From the NCBI GenBank assembly GCA_025062295.1, contig JANXAJ010000016.1:1-33503 (forward strand): DNA of 33,503 bases. Direction: 5' to 3'. Below the pieces are notes generated by a model, which worked only from the letters and a program-made list of their open reading frames with translations, ran no database searches and was not told the origin of the DNA. Positions 8,497-15,984 of the stretch are shown one piece after another (position 1 is the stretch's first letter; each line of letters opens with the position of its first letter). Source of the DNA: Bacteroidia bacterium (GTDB lineage: Bacteria; Bacteroidota; Bacteroidia; SpSt-205). A program made the position numbers and the translations under genes.

Positions 8497-8504
8497 TAAA
8501 TTTG
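8497..8504 (+). promoter_or_regulatory. Putative -7 box TAAATTTG, leaderless-type
   Basis: TAAATTTG ends 3 bases before ATG 8508. The TTG start used by the ORF track (8502) lies inside this box. A TTG at 8471-8473, 23 bases upstream, could serve as the -33 element. Confidence 0.6.
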
Positions 8505-8507
8505 GGC

Positions 8508-9707
8508 ATGACTTGTAGGTGGGTTGGATGGATTGCAGGATACCTCCTTGCTCAGGGTACAGGGGATTTAGTGGTCGTCTCTGAGACAGGGGAGCCCTTT
8601 CGCCTATACCTCAATGGTGAATGGCTTTCTGAAGCCCCTGTAACTCGTGTAGAAGCTCACGAGGTTCCTGAAGGAGTTCAAAAAGCTACCTTTTACATTT
8701 ATCCTTCAGAAGGGAAGGTGGTTCAGTTTAGAAAAAGCTTACATGTAGAAGCAGGATATGTAGAGTATTACGCCATTCGCAAACGAAAGGGACAATACAA
8801 TGTGGTTTTATACAACCGCACTCTTCGGCAGGAAGAAGAAACCCCTCTGCCTACACCGCCACCCTCCCTTCCTCCTCAGCCTTCCCCACCTACGCCACCC
8901 TCGAGCCAAACCCAAGGCACAACCATCATTTTCAATCCTACAATACAAGTTCAGACAGGAAATGGGACTCAGATTAGTGCTCCCCCTGCAGTTCATTCTC
9001 CCCCTCCCTCTTCCCCACCCGGAGGAGGGAGTTCTTACAGCGGACCCTGTAATTGCCTCACACCCATGAGTCGAGAAAGCTTCGCTCAAGCACGGAGTAG
9101 CCTCCTTCGGGAGCCTTTTGATGAAATAAGACTAGAAATAGCCAAAGGCATCGCCCGACAGAACTGTCTCCTTGCTCAGGATGTGCGAGAGCTTGCAGAG
9201 CTCCTTAACTTTGAAGAGAACCGATTGGAGTTTGCTGAGTTTGCTTATGACCACACTCATGATGTCTCCAATTACTTCACGGTAGGAGAGGCATTTCAGT
9301 TCTCTTCCACTCGTGAGAGGCTTATGCAGTTCCTTCAGTCTCGGAAAGCCCGCTATACCTGCAGTGGTGAGAGTCCTACTTTACCCCCTAACCCTTCTAG
9401 AGCCTGTATGCCTTGTATGAACAATTCTGACTTCATGCGAGCCCTCAATACCCTACGAGCCACAGCGAGTGAGAATGCTCGCCTTGAGATAGCAAGGCAA
9501 ATCGCCACGACTAACTGCTTATCCGCCGAGCAGGTACGCGATATATGCAGAGCCCTAAGCGCAGAGCCCAATCGCTTAGAGTTTGCGAAATATGCCTATT
9601 CTCGGAGTTGTGATCCTCAGAACTACTTTATAGTCAATCAGGCATTTGCTTCGACTTTGAGTCAGGAGGAGCTAGCCCGATATATCCAAAGCAGGGGAGG
9701 AAGGTAA
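8508..9707 (+). CDS. Exported protein with two DUF4476 domains
   Basis: This 399-residue protein has a short signal peptide ending Ala15-Gln16 (GYLLAQ). An N-terminal beta-rich region of about 85 residues follows (VVVSETGEPFRLYLNGEW), then a Pro-rich linker (about 110-185, with runs such as PPPSLPPQPSPPTPP). Two homologous C-terminal helical repeats each begin after a Cys-containing segment; they share LRLEIAKGIARQNCL/ARLEIARQIATTNCL, ENRLEFAEFAY/PNRLEFAKYAY and NYF. This matches DUF4476, a domain frequent in Bacteroidota exported proteins and of unknown function. The start was moved from TTG 8502 to ATG 8508, because the TTG falls within the promoter box. It is likely monocistronic, convergent with the CDGSH gene 20 bases away. 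Confidence 0.8.
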   Translation: MTCRWVGWIAGYLLAQGTGDLVVVSETGEPFRLYLNGEWLSEAPVTRVEAHEVPEGVQKATFYIYPSEGKVVQFRKSLHVEAGYVEYYAIRKRKGQYNVVLYNRTLRQEEETPLPTPPPSLPPQPSPPTPPSSQTQGTTIIFNPTIQVQTGNGTQISAPPAVHSPPPSSPPGGGSSYSGPCNCLTPMSRESFAQARSSLLREPFDEIRLEIAKGIARQNCLLAQDVRELAELLNFEENRLEFAEFAYDHTHDVSNYFTVGEAFQFSSTRERLMQFLQSRKARYTCSGESPTLPPNPSRACMPCMNNSDFMRALNTLRATASENARLEIARQIATTNCLSAEQVRDICRALSAEPNRLEFAKYAYSRSCDPQNYFIVNQAFASTLSQEELARYIQSRGGR

Positions 9708-9727
9708 TCCCTTGTGCCAGCTGGCTT

Positions 9728-9961
9728 TTATATCTGCCTGTGAGTTCCATCACAGAAGGGTGGGGTTTTGGTATGCTTACAGCCGCAGAACCATACCTTT
9801 TTGGATTCATCTATACTCACTTTGATAGGGGAAAAGCCCGTGCCCCTATGACTGCCGTCGCAGAAGGGTTGTTTTGCACTGCGTCCGCATGCACACCAAT
9901 AATAAGTCCCTGGATTAAGCTGCACACCATATGGCGCCTTCTGAGGAACGTGAAACGACAT
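9728..9961 (-). CDS. CDGSH iron-sulfur protein with two CDGSH motifs
   Basis: This 77-residue protein carries two complete CDGSH motifs, CACGRSAKQPFCDGSH (residues 23-38) and CGCKHTKTPPFCDGTH (59-74). Each supplies three Cys and one His for a [2Fe-2S] cluster, so one chain should bind two clusters, as in Miner2/CISD3-type proteins, rather than dimerising like mitoNEET. No signal peptide is present, so it is cytoplasmic. Family roles include redox sensing, electron transfer and cluster transfer; the role here is unknown. A CTTTTG-containing box (AACTTTTG on the minus strand, 9979-9986) lies 17 bases upstream of the start, farther than for most first genes here. Confidence 0.93.
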   Translation of the reverse strand: MSFHVPQKAPYGVQLNPGTYYWCACGRSAKQPFCDGSHRGTGFSPIKVSIDESKKVWFCGCKHTKTPPFCDGTHRQI

Positions 9962-10078
9962 ACGTATGGCGAATAAAACAAAAGTTTTTTATCATGCCGC
10001 AGAGGGTCTCATGAAGAAGAGCTGACGGACACCTCTCACCATACCTGTGAGCTCACCACAATAATCCCTTTAATTCCG

Positions 10079-10086
10079 CATCTTTG
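10079..10086 (+). promoter_or_regulatory. Putative -7 box CATCTTTG, leaderless-type
   Basis: CATCTTTG, one base off TATCTTTG, ends 4 bases before ATG 10091, at the end of the 129-base gap between the divergent CDGSH and barrel genes. The same variant sits before rpe and the SirB1-like gene. Confidence 0.55.
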
Positions 10087-10090
10087 TATT

Positions 10091-10846
10091 ATGCATACAC
10101 TACGTGTAGTAGGAGGGCTGATAGTCTTGGCTTTCGCTCAAGAGACTTCTTCTCCTAGCGATTATGAGAATCCCTCCCAAAAGAAAGCGCGCGGAGGAAT
10201 TCAGTTTTACCAGGAAGTAGCCTACAATTCCCTCTTAGGAAGTCCAGAGACCCTTCAAAGCTCAGTAGAGGGACTCGGCTCTATCAAGATTAATCTCAGC
10301 TTGCTTCCGCGTCTGCGCTTTGGGGCTTTCTATTTTGGGGCAGGTGGGGGTATCGCGATCCGAGAAGTCCGCTTTGAAGAGCCTCTCATCCTTTTCTCTA
10401 CCCCCGAGAAGCGATTTAATTACTTTGTTGATTCCATGCCAGAGAATGTTAGAACAAAAAGTAAATTCCAGCTAGGCTACTTACGGATTCCAATAGAGAT
10501 TGGTATCCTTCGCAGAAACTTTAACTTTGCCGTCTTTGCCTATGGCGAAGCCCTTATTTGGTCAAAGCATAAGCGTAAATACCGAGAAGGAAATGATCTC
10601 AGTCGCTTTATTGTGTATGGAAATCGCAACTTCCAAACAGAAATAGTTCAATATGGAATAGGCGGACGGATTGGATATAGGGGCATCGGTATTTTTGGTG
10701 CGTACAATTTATCGCCTTTATGGAGGTCTGAGAAAGGGCCTAAGAATGTACGGGCACTTCAAGCAGGAATCTACATTTTTCAAACGCTCCACACAGGCTC
10801 TTCTTCTCCTACACGAAAAGCGAGTTTAGTTTTGACTCAGCTGTGA
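10091..10846 (+). CDS. Outer-membrane beta-barrel protein, hypothetical
   Basis: This 251-residue protein has a short signal peptide ending Ala16-Gln17 (IVLAFAQ). The mature part has alternating-hydrophobicity strands typical of an 8- to 10-stranded barrel of the porin/OMP_b-brl type (LRFGAFYFGAGGGIAIREVRF, QLGYLRIPIEIGILRRNFNFAVFAYGEALIW, YGIGGRIGYRGIGIFGAYNLSPLW). The LRIPIEIG segment resembles the 'yLeiPl' strand common in Bacteroidota PorT-like and other small barrels. The start is supported by the CATCTTTG box 4 bases upstream. The pcm start lies 3 bases past its stop, so the two are probably co-transcribed. The C-terminal 20 residues are polar and outside the barrel pattern. Confidence 0.72.
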   Translation: MHTLRVVGGLIVLAFAQETSSPSDYENPSQKKARGGIQFYQEVAYNSLLGSPETLQSSVEGLGSIKINLSLLPRLRFGAFYFGAGGGIAIREVRFEEPLILFSTPEKRFNYFVDSMPENVRTKSKFQLGYLRIPIEIGILRRNFNFAVFAYGEALIWSKHKRKYREGNDLSRFIVYGNRNFQTEIVQYGIGGRIGYRGIGIFGAYNLSPLWRSEKGPKNVRALQAGIYIFQTLHTGSSSPTRKASLVLTQL

Positions 10847-10849
10847 ATA

Positions 10850-11491
10850 ATGGAGGATACCCCCCGACATCAAGGATTGCGTCGTCGGTTAGTTCAGCAC
10901 CTATCGGCAAAAGGCATTCAGGACAAGCGAGTCCTAAAAGCCATGGAAGCGGTTCCACGCCACCTTTTTGTGGAACCGACTCTACGGGAGCATGCATATG
11001 AAGATAGGGCCCTTCCGATTGCAGAAGGGCAGACGATTAGTCAGCCTTACACAGTAGCTTACCAAACGGAACTTCTTGCTATTGAGCCAGGGCAGAAGGT
11101 TCTGGAGATTGGAACAGGGTCGGGCTACCAAGCAGCTATTCTCTGTGAGATGGGAGCAGAAGTGTACTCGGTGGAATTAGAGCGCAACCTTTATGAGCAA
11201 GCAAAGAAACGCTTAGAGAAATTAGGGTATGCTGTCCGTCTGCGCTGGGGCGACGGGCAGTTTGGCTGGCCGACCTATGCTCCGTTTGACCGAATCTTAC
11301 TCACAGCTGGAACAGAAAAGATACCCCCTGCTCTTTTTGAGCAGTTAGCAGAAGGCGGTCTTCTGGTGGCCCCGGTCACGAAGGGCTTTCATGAGGTAAT
11401 GATGCGATTCCGTAAATCTAAGGGAGCCATTATTGCTGAGGAAAAAGGATACTTTCGCTTTGTCCCTCTACGTCGCTTTGAAAGAGGATAA
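10850..11491 (+). CDS. pcm: Protein-L-isoaspartate O-methyltransferase
   Basis: The 213-residue enzyme methylates L-isoaspartyl residues in damaged proteins with S-adenosylmethionine so that they can revert to aspartate. Diagnostic motifs are GQTISQPYTVAYQTELL (substrate-binding loop), VLEIGTGSGYQAAIL (motif I, from about residue 84), VYSVELERNLYEQA, and DRILLTAGTEKIPPALFEQLAEGGLLVAPV. The length is typical. It starts 3 bases after the preceding barrel gene's stop without a Shine-Dalgarno sequence, so translation probably depends on coupling. Its last 24 bases overlap the convergent tatD 3' end. Pcm is often a stand-alone repair gene; the barrel gene upstream gives no hint of a special role. 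Confidence 0.96.
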   Translation: MEDTPRHQGLRRRLVQHLSAKGIQDKRVLKAMEAVPRHLFVEPTLREHAYEDRALPIAEGQTISQPYTVAYQTELLAIEPGQKVLEIGTGSGYQAAILCEMGAEVYSVELERNLYEQAKKRLEKLGYAVRLRWGDGQFGWPTYAPFDRILLTAGTEKIPPALFEQLAEGGLLVAPVTKGFHEVMMRFRKSKGAIIAEEKGYFRFVPLRRFERG

Positions 11492-12250
11492 TCCAAAGAG
11501 CTCAAGGGCATTCTGAGTGGTGATGTTCAGTACAGCTTCTTCTGAGGTGCAGTGTAAAGCAGCAAGCGCCCGAGCCACATAAACTACATAGCTGCTTTCA
11601 TTTCGGCGTCCTCGAAAAGGCACAGGAGCTAAATATGGGCTATCCGTCTCCAAAACAAATCGGTCTAAGGGCAGTCGTTTGACCGCTTCTTGGAGGGCTA
11701 AAGCATTCTTATAGGTAAGAACACCCCCAATCCCCAGGTAAAAGCCTGCCTCTATAATCCGCTTACCCTCTTCATATGAGCCGGTGAAGCAGTGAAATAC
11801 CCCTCTCACTTGGTAGGGGTGAAGTAGATGAAGCGTTTCATCAAGGGCCTCTCGGAAATGAATGGAAAGAGGAAGATTTAATCGCTGAGCCCACTCAATC
11901 TGATAGGCAAATGCTTCTGCTTGCCATTTGAAGGTGTCCCGATGATGAAAAAGATCTATGCCTACCTCTCCAATAGCTACCCAAGGGGCCTCCGCAAGCT
12001 CGGACTCTAAAAGGGCGAGCTGCTGCCGAAAATCTGCCTTGACATAAGCAGGGTGAAGCCCTATCATGCCATAGTAGAAGAAAGGTTCAGAAGCCACCAA
12101 CGCTTTGACCTGCGGAAGGGTATGAACATCAAGATTGGGAAGCAGCACAGCTGCACAAACCTGCCGAGCTCGGTAGGTAAGGAAAGAAAGATCTGCTTCA
12201 AATTCCTTCAAAAACAGGTGCGCATGCGTGTCAATTGCACGGCTTTCCAT
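11468..12250 (-). CDS. tatD: TatD-family metal-dependent hydrolase/DNase
   Basis: This 260-residue TIM-barrel metal-dependent hydrolase of the TatD/YcfH/YabD family generally acts as a 3'-5' exonuclease on DNA or RNA. Visible family motifs are DTHAHL near the N-terminus (metal His residues), GLHPAYV, AIGEVGIDLFH with the bridging Glu, SIHFREA, FHCFTGS and the C-terminal ETDSPYLAPVPFRGRRNE. The length is normal. It is the third gene of a minus-strand unit; its start lies 43 bases inside the gldD 3' end, so the two are coupled. Its 3' end overlaps pcm on the opposite strand. No special functional link to gliding genes is implied. Confidence 0.95.
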   Translation of the reverse strand: MESRAIDTHAHLFLKEFEADLSFLTYRARQVCAAVLLPNLDVHTLPQVKALVASEPFFYYGMIGLHPAYVKADFRQQLALLESELAEAPWVAIGEVGIDLFHHRDTFKWQAEAFAYQIEWAQRLNLPLSIHFREALDETLHLLHPYQVRGVFHCFTGSYEEGKRIIEAGFYLGIGGVLTYKNALALQEAVKRLPLDRFVLETDSPYLAPVPFRGRRNESSYVVYVARALAALHCTSEEAVLNITTQNALELFGLSSFKAT

Positions 12251-12822
12251 GTGATCGTGGGGTAAATTCGGAGGAGCTCATACTTCATACGATCAATAAT
12301 AGGGGCAAGAGAGTCCTCTGCACCAGCAACCTTGAAATAAGAAGCTATCATCAGCGCATACCGAAGAGAATCGGTGTAAAACAAAAGAGCATGCGTTGGA
12401 GCCTCACCATAAATTTCATAAAAAAATCCTTTCCCTCCTGGTCCTCGAATAAATTTTTCTTGAATATCCGTAGCTCTAATAGCATGTTTGTAAATAAGCT
12501 TTCGGTAAGTTTCTAATGCTTTTTGAGGGGTTTTATGCAGAGTCTGCAAATCATGAGCAGTAATATGCCAGTAGGCATCTAACTCAGGAAAGTAAAGGTC
12601 AAACCAACAAGAATCCTTTGGAACATAGTGAAGCTTTGCATAAGCAGGATAGGCGAAGCGCATCGGGCAAATAGCACACTCTAGTGTATCATATTTGCCT
12701 GTATCAGGCATCTCTATACGAGGATAGGCTTTGGGACGAGGAAGCCTCGGCGTTTCGCAGGAGGCGATAAGCCCGAATCCGATCAATCCGATGGGCACTG
12801 CCCTCCACCACTTCAAACGCAT
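12208..12822 (-). CDS. gldD: Gliding-motility lipoprotein GldD
   Basis: The 204-residue protein has a lipoprotein signal ending in a lipobox (GLIASC, Cys at about 22). The GldD-type start of the mature part follows (PRPKAYPRIEMPDTG), then C-x-x-CPMRFAYPAYAKLHYV. GldD is required for gliding motility in Flavobacterium and occurs across Bacteroidota together with GldE; both are associated with T9SS function. The length matches the family. The start lies 119 bases inside the 3' end of gldE, an unusually long overlap; ATG 12822 gives the only good signal sequence. A short AGGA lies just before the start. The order gldE-gldD differs from the order I recall in some flavobacteria. Confidence 0.88.
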   Translation of the reverse strand: MRLKWWRAVPIGLIGFGLIASCETPRLPRPKAYPRIEMPDTGKYDTLECAICPMRFAYPAYAKLHYVPKDSCWFDLYFPELDAYWHITAHDLQTLHKTPQKALETYRKLIYKHAIRATDIQEKFIRGPGGKGFFYEIYGEAPTHALLFYTDSLRYALMIASYFKVAGAEDSLAPIIDRMKYELLRIYPTITWKAVQLTRMRTCF

Positions 12823-13993
12823 AGTCCTGATAAGTCAAAATTTCGCCTTTCTGGGGAATTCTTTTTGCAAGCGAAAGTAAAAACTCGGCTAAGTTTTCCG
12901 CTGTGCGTGCCTCCTCCTGAGTAAAAAAGTCCGTGGGAAGTCCTAAAAGTTCTTGAACCAGCAGAAGAGGGGTCTGGGCCTTGAAACAAAAAGAACCATC
13001 CGAATACATCTCATATAAGGCTTCTGTACCGCGAGCTTCTTCCTCTCCATACCCGAAAACCACCTCTAAGAGTCTCTGGAGAGAAAGAAGCCCAGCAATG
13101 TTCCCAAACTCATCTACTACAATAGCTACATGTTGGCGCTTATTCTTAAGCTCCAAGAGAAGGTCGTATGCATTCTTTGTCTCGGGAACAAAGTAGGCAG
13201 GACGAATGAGAGCTTGCCAATTTTTGAGGTCTTCTTTATCCCAGTGTGGAAGAAGATCCTTGAGAATGAGAATCCCAATAATCTCCTCTTGCTCACTCCT
13301 ATGGACAGGGATGCGAATATAAGGGATATCAGCGACCGCTTTCTTGAGCTCTTCCCATGAAAGATCAGCCGACACACTCCTCATGTCCATTCTGGATATC
13401 ATGAGAGACTTTACAGGAAGCTGCCGAAGTAAAAGGATGTTTTTTAAGATCTTCTTTTCTACGGGAGGAGAGATTTCAGAAGGAAGAGCCTCAACCATCT
13501 GGCTCAGCTTCTGAGGGGAGGCAGAGGGCTGCCAACGCGCTTCTATCCACTGACGAAGTCGGTCTAATCCCCGACTGGCAGGATAGATAAGCCAGAATAC
13601 ATGCTGAATGAGTGGGGTCCCTACTCGGAGAAAGAACCGGGGAAAGCTAATGGCTAAGGTTTTTGGAATAATTTCGCCAAAAAGGACAATACTTCCAAGT
13701 GCTACAGCACCAGCGATCGTCTCTCCTATAGCCCCCCATGGACGCGCTATCCGAAGAAGAATAAGGGTAACACCCAAATTCACTAGCGTATTTCCAATCA
13801 GAATGCTACTCAAAAGCAACTGAGGGCTTTCTGAAAAATATCGCAGCCAGTGTGTCCAAGGTCGATTGCGACCCTCTTGCATCAGCAAAGCTAACTGAGG
13901 AGGACTCAGCGAAAAAAACGCCGTCTCATACCCTGAAAAAAGCGCAGAGGCAAAAAGGAAGCCGATAGCCCCAGCAACTGGTAGGGGATCCAA
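12704..13993 (-). CDS. gldE: GldE, CNNM/CBS/CorC-type membrane protein
   Basis: This is a 429-residue protein of the hemolysin-C/CNNM family in GldE context. An N-terminal four-helix CNNM membrane domain (about 5-165; FSGYETAFFSL, LIGNTLVNLG, FGEIIPKTLA) is followed by paired CBS domains (about 190-310; HVAIVVDEFGNIAGLLSLQRLLE) and a CorC_HlyC domain (about 335-415). GldE is linked genetically with GldD in gliding. The ORF track uses ATG 14065, but a TATCTTTG box at 14001-14008 lies inside that extension. TTG 13993, 7 bases after the box, yields MDPLPVAG, which starts directly at the membrane domain. The 3' end overlaps gldD by 119 bases. Other CNNM proteins act in Mg/Co transport. Confidence 0.88.
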   Translation of the reverse strand: MDPLPVAGAIGFLFASALFSGYETAFFSLSPPQLALLMQEGRNRPWTHWLRYFSESPQLLLSSILIGNTLVNLGVTLILLRIARPWGAIGETIAGAVALGSIVLFGEIIPKTLAISFPRFFLRVGTPLIQHVFWLIYPASRGLDRLRQWIEARWQPSASPQKLSQMVEALPSEISPPVEKKILKNILLLRQLPVKSLMISRMDMRSVSADLSWEELKKAVADIPYIRIPVHRSEQEEIIGILILKDLLPHWDKEDLKNWQALIRPAYFVPETKNAYDLLLELKNKRQHVAIVVDEFGNIAGLLSLQRLLEVVFGYGEEEARGTEALYEMYSDGSFCFKAQTPLLLVQELLGLPTDFFTQEEARTAENLAEFLLSLAKRIPQKGEILTYQDYAFEVVEGSAHRIDRIRAYRLLRNAEASSSQSLSSYRDA

Positions 13994-14000
13994 TTCAAGG

Positions 14001-14008
14001 CAAAGATA
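14001..14008 (-). promoter_or_regulatory. Putative -7 box TATCTTTG for gldE, leaderless-type
   Basis: The plus strand reads CAAAGATA, giving TATCTTTG on the minus strand, ending 7 bases before TTG 13993. It is paired with the divergent box at 14024-14031. Confidence 0.6.
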
Positions 14009-14023
14009 TGTATATCCACTAAA

Positions 14024-14031
14024 TACTTTTG
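14024..14031 (+). promoter_or_regulatory. Putative -7 box TACTTTTG, leaderless-type
   Basis: TACTTTTG ends 7 bases before GTG 14039. It lies 15 bases from the oppositely oriented gldE box, making a very compact divergent promoter. Confidence 0.55.
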
Positions 14032-14038
14032 AAGTGAG

Positions 14039-15976
14039 GTGAAGTGGATCTGGCTCTGGATGCAATTGTGGCTTTTAAAGGGATCCGCAATCCAACCTAT
14101 GGATAGCGGAGGATCGGAGACGCCGCTTATGCATGCCCTTCGCGACATGGATACTCTCCTGCGTCGCTTTAGCAAGCAAGAGACCCTACAGCTCAAGATT
14201 GGAGAAGCTCCCATAGGAGCGGTTACAATCAAGAGGCAAAATGGATTTACGGCAGTGTATGCCTTTGATACAATTCAAGCTGTGGCAGGCCTGTATGCTC
14301 TTTTAGAGGAGAAACACGGACTTGCCTTTGTGCATCCGCTTCACACAGTACAAGTTCCTGCTTTGCGCTCGTGGCGGGAACTAACGATTCAGCCTCGCTT
14401 CGCCTGGAGAGGGTTTCATCTTCACACTCAGCACCCTATAGAACTGACCGAAGCCCTTCATAATCCTGCCTTCCCAAACGCAGAAGACCTTGTGCGCAGG
14501 TATATAGACTGGCTTATTCGGAATCGGCAGAACTACTTTGAGTTTTGCCTTTTGCGAAGTGTGAATCTGAAAGCATGGCTGCCCTATTTCACTCGGATTG
14601 TGAGATATGCGCGCTCACGAGGAGTAGAAGTTGGATTAGATGTATCTCTGCGAATGCAGCAGCAGCGAGCATTTCAGCTCCTACCCCGTTGGCGAACCTC
14701 AGCCAAAGCTCTCTCCACTACCCTTCTTCAGCTTAGCTCCACAGGGATTTCTCGCCTAAATGTAGAACTGACAACAGCTGAGTTTATTGGAAAGGCATGG
14801 GGTGCTTGGATAGATAGCCTCCTCCTCTCTGCCAAGCGGTATGGTATCCACTTAATGACCAGACAGCATGTGGTCCCCCCAGAAGCTTATGCGGTCGGCA
14901 CCATGAATCCTTCGCATCTACCGCCTCAAATGACCCTCTGTGTGCATTCAGTGATGTGCTACAGCCTGAAAGATACCCTCGCTCCTGTCTATCGGTGTCG
15001 CAACTTCTCACACCTTTATCACAGTATTGTAGAGGAGAGGAAGCATCGCCCAGTATGGTACTATCCCGAGACTGCCTACTGGGTCAGCTTTGACAATAGC
15101 GTCCCTGTGTGGCTTTTGTCTTACTTGCGTAGTCGTTTGGAAGATATTTTGCTAGTGGAAGGATCTGTAGAGGGACACCTTACCTTTTCCTCCGGCTGGG
15201 ACATTGGCTACTGGCTCTTTGATTGGAGTGTAGCTCGATGGAGTTGGAAGTACTTTTACGATGGGGAGGCAGAGGCTCCATGCCCTGCAGATGGACTTGT
15301 TAGGCTCTTCCATGAAGATACTCTCCAGTGGCTTCGGCTTATTCGGTTCCAAGATAGTGTGCTGGTAGGACGAGATGGGCTAAGCCTTATCACTCCTACC
15401 ACTGCTATAGATGAAATCAGTTGGAAATATCTACCTGCCTTCCAACCCCGCCTACCAGTCCCTCCTTGGCGACTCTACCGAGCTCCTCATCGGTACCATC
15501 CGCAGTTCGCTCCCCTTCTCCGAGGTCTTCAATCAGCCCTCCAGCAGTGGCCTTCATGGAGCTTTGCCGAACCGCAAGATACCCTCCTCAAGAAGCTTTT
15601 TCAGGAACTCAGATGGGCTTGGAGTCTTACCCATTGGAGGGTAGCTTTTCGATTGCATTGGCTTCAAGCTCTCCTCAGCGAGAGAGAATCTGCTTCCGAA
15701 AAAGCCCACATAGATAGCCTCTTTCAATATTTACATTTAGCCCAGCAGGCAGTCCTACACTTACCCATCCGCTATCCTCATACAATCCAGCGCAAAGTAT
15801 GTCGGGCAGGACACCGAACCTGCAAGCATCCACACCCCTCTTACCGATTCGGATACTTATATCCAGCAATAAGCCTGCACTTCTGGCGCAGGGAATTGGG
15901 TCAAATCACAAATGGACGCTGGGACCCAGGGTATCAGAATATATGGGATATCCCACGCATCATTGGTCTATGGTGA
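14039..15976 (+). CDS. Exported protein resembling GH20/GH67-type glycoside hydrolases
   Basis: This 645-residue protein has a hydrophobic N-terminus (KWIWLWMQLWLLKGSA) that looks like a signal peptide. An alpha/beta domain ending in AVAGLYALLEEKHGLAFVHPL resembles the N-terminal domain that precedes the barrel in GH20 hexosaminidases and GH67 glucuronidases. RFAWRGFHLHTQHP then corresponds to the 'yRG...D' start of their TIM barrel, with barrel-like segments after it (RYIDWLIRNRQNYFEFCLL, ARSRGVEVGLDVSL). I cannot identify a GH20-type Asp-Glu catalytic pair, so activity is unproven. The C-terminal third is rich in Trp and His. GTG 14039 is chosen from the TACTTTTG box 7 bases upstream. It is single-gene, and its 3' end lies 8 bases from nuoC. 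Confidence 0.6.
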   Translation: MKWIWLWMQLWLLKGSAIQPMDSGGSETPLMHALRDMDTLLRRFSKQETLQLKIGEAPIGAVTIKRQNGFTAVYAFDTIQAVAGLYALLEEKHGLAFVHPLHTVQVPALRSWRELTIQPRFAWRGFHLHTQHPIELTEALHNPAFPNAEDLVRRYIDWLIRNRQNYFEFCLLRSVNLKAWLPYFTRIVRYARSRGVEVGLDVSLRMQQQRAFQLLPRWRTSAKALSTTLLQLSSTGISRLNVELTTAEFIGKAWGAWIDSLLLSAKRYGIHLMTRQHVVPPEAYAVGTMNPSHLPPQMTLCVHSVMCYSLKDTLAPVYRCRNFSHLYHSIVEERKHRPVWYYPETAYWVSFDNSVPVWLLSYLRSRLEDILLVEGSVEGHLTFSSGWDIGYWLFDWSVARWSWKYFYDGEAEAPCPADGLVRLFHEDTLQWLRLIRFQDSVLVGRDGLSLITPTTAIDEISWKYLPAFQPRLPVPPWRLYRAPHRYHPQFAPLLRGLQSALQQWPSWSFAEPQDTLLKKLFQELRWAWSLTHWRVAFRLHWLQALLSERESASEKAHIDSLFQYLHLAQQAVLHLPIRYPHTIQRKVCRAGHRTCKHPHPSYRFGYLYPAISLHFWRRELGQITNGRWDPGYQNIWDIPRIIGLW

Positions 15977-15984
15977 GGAGTTAT

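Noticed and set aside
8870-9020. Pro-rich repetitive stretch as a DNA repeat or CRISPR-like element
   Set aside because: It is an in-frame coding linker of the DUF4476 protein with irregular units and no spacers.
9708-9727. Palindrome GCCAGCTGGC followed by TTTT between convergent genes
   Set aside because: The palindrome has no loop, so any hairpin would be only 3 bp; not a credible terminator.
9740-9976. Plus-strand ORF of 78 residues
   Set aside because: Antisense shadow of the CDGSH gene, whose two metal-binding motifs are unmistakable.
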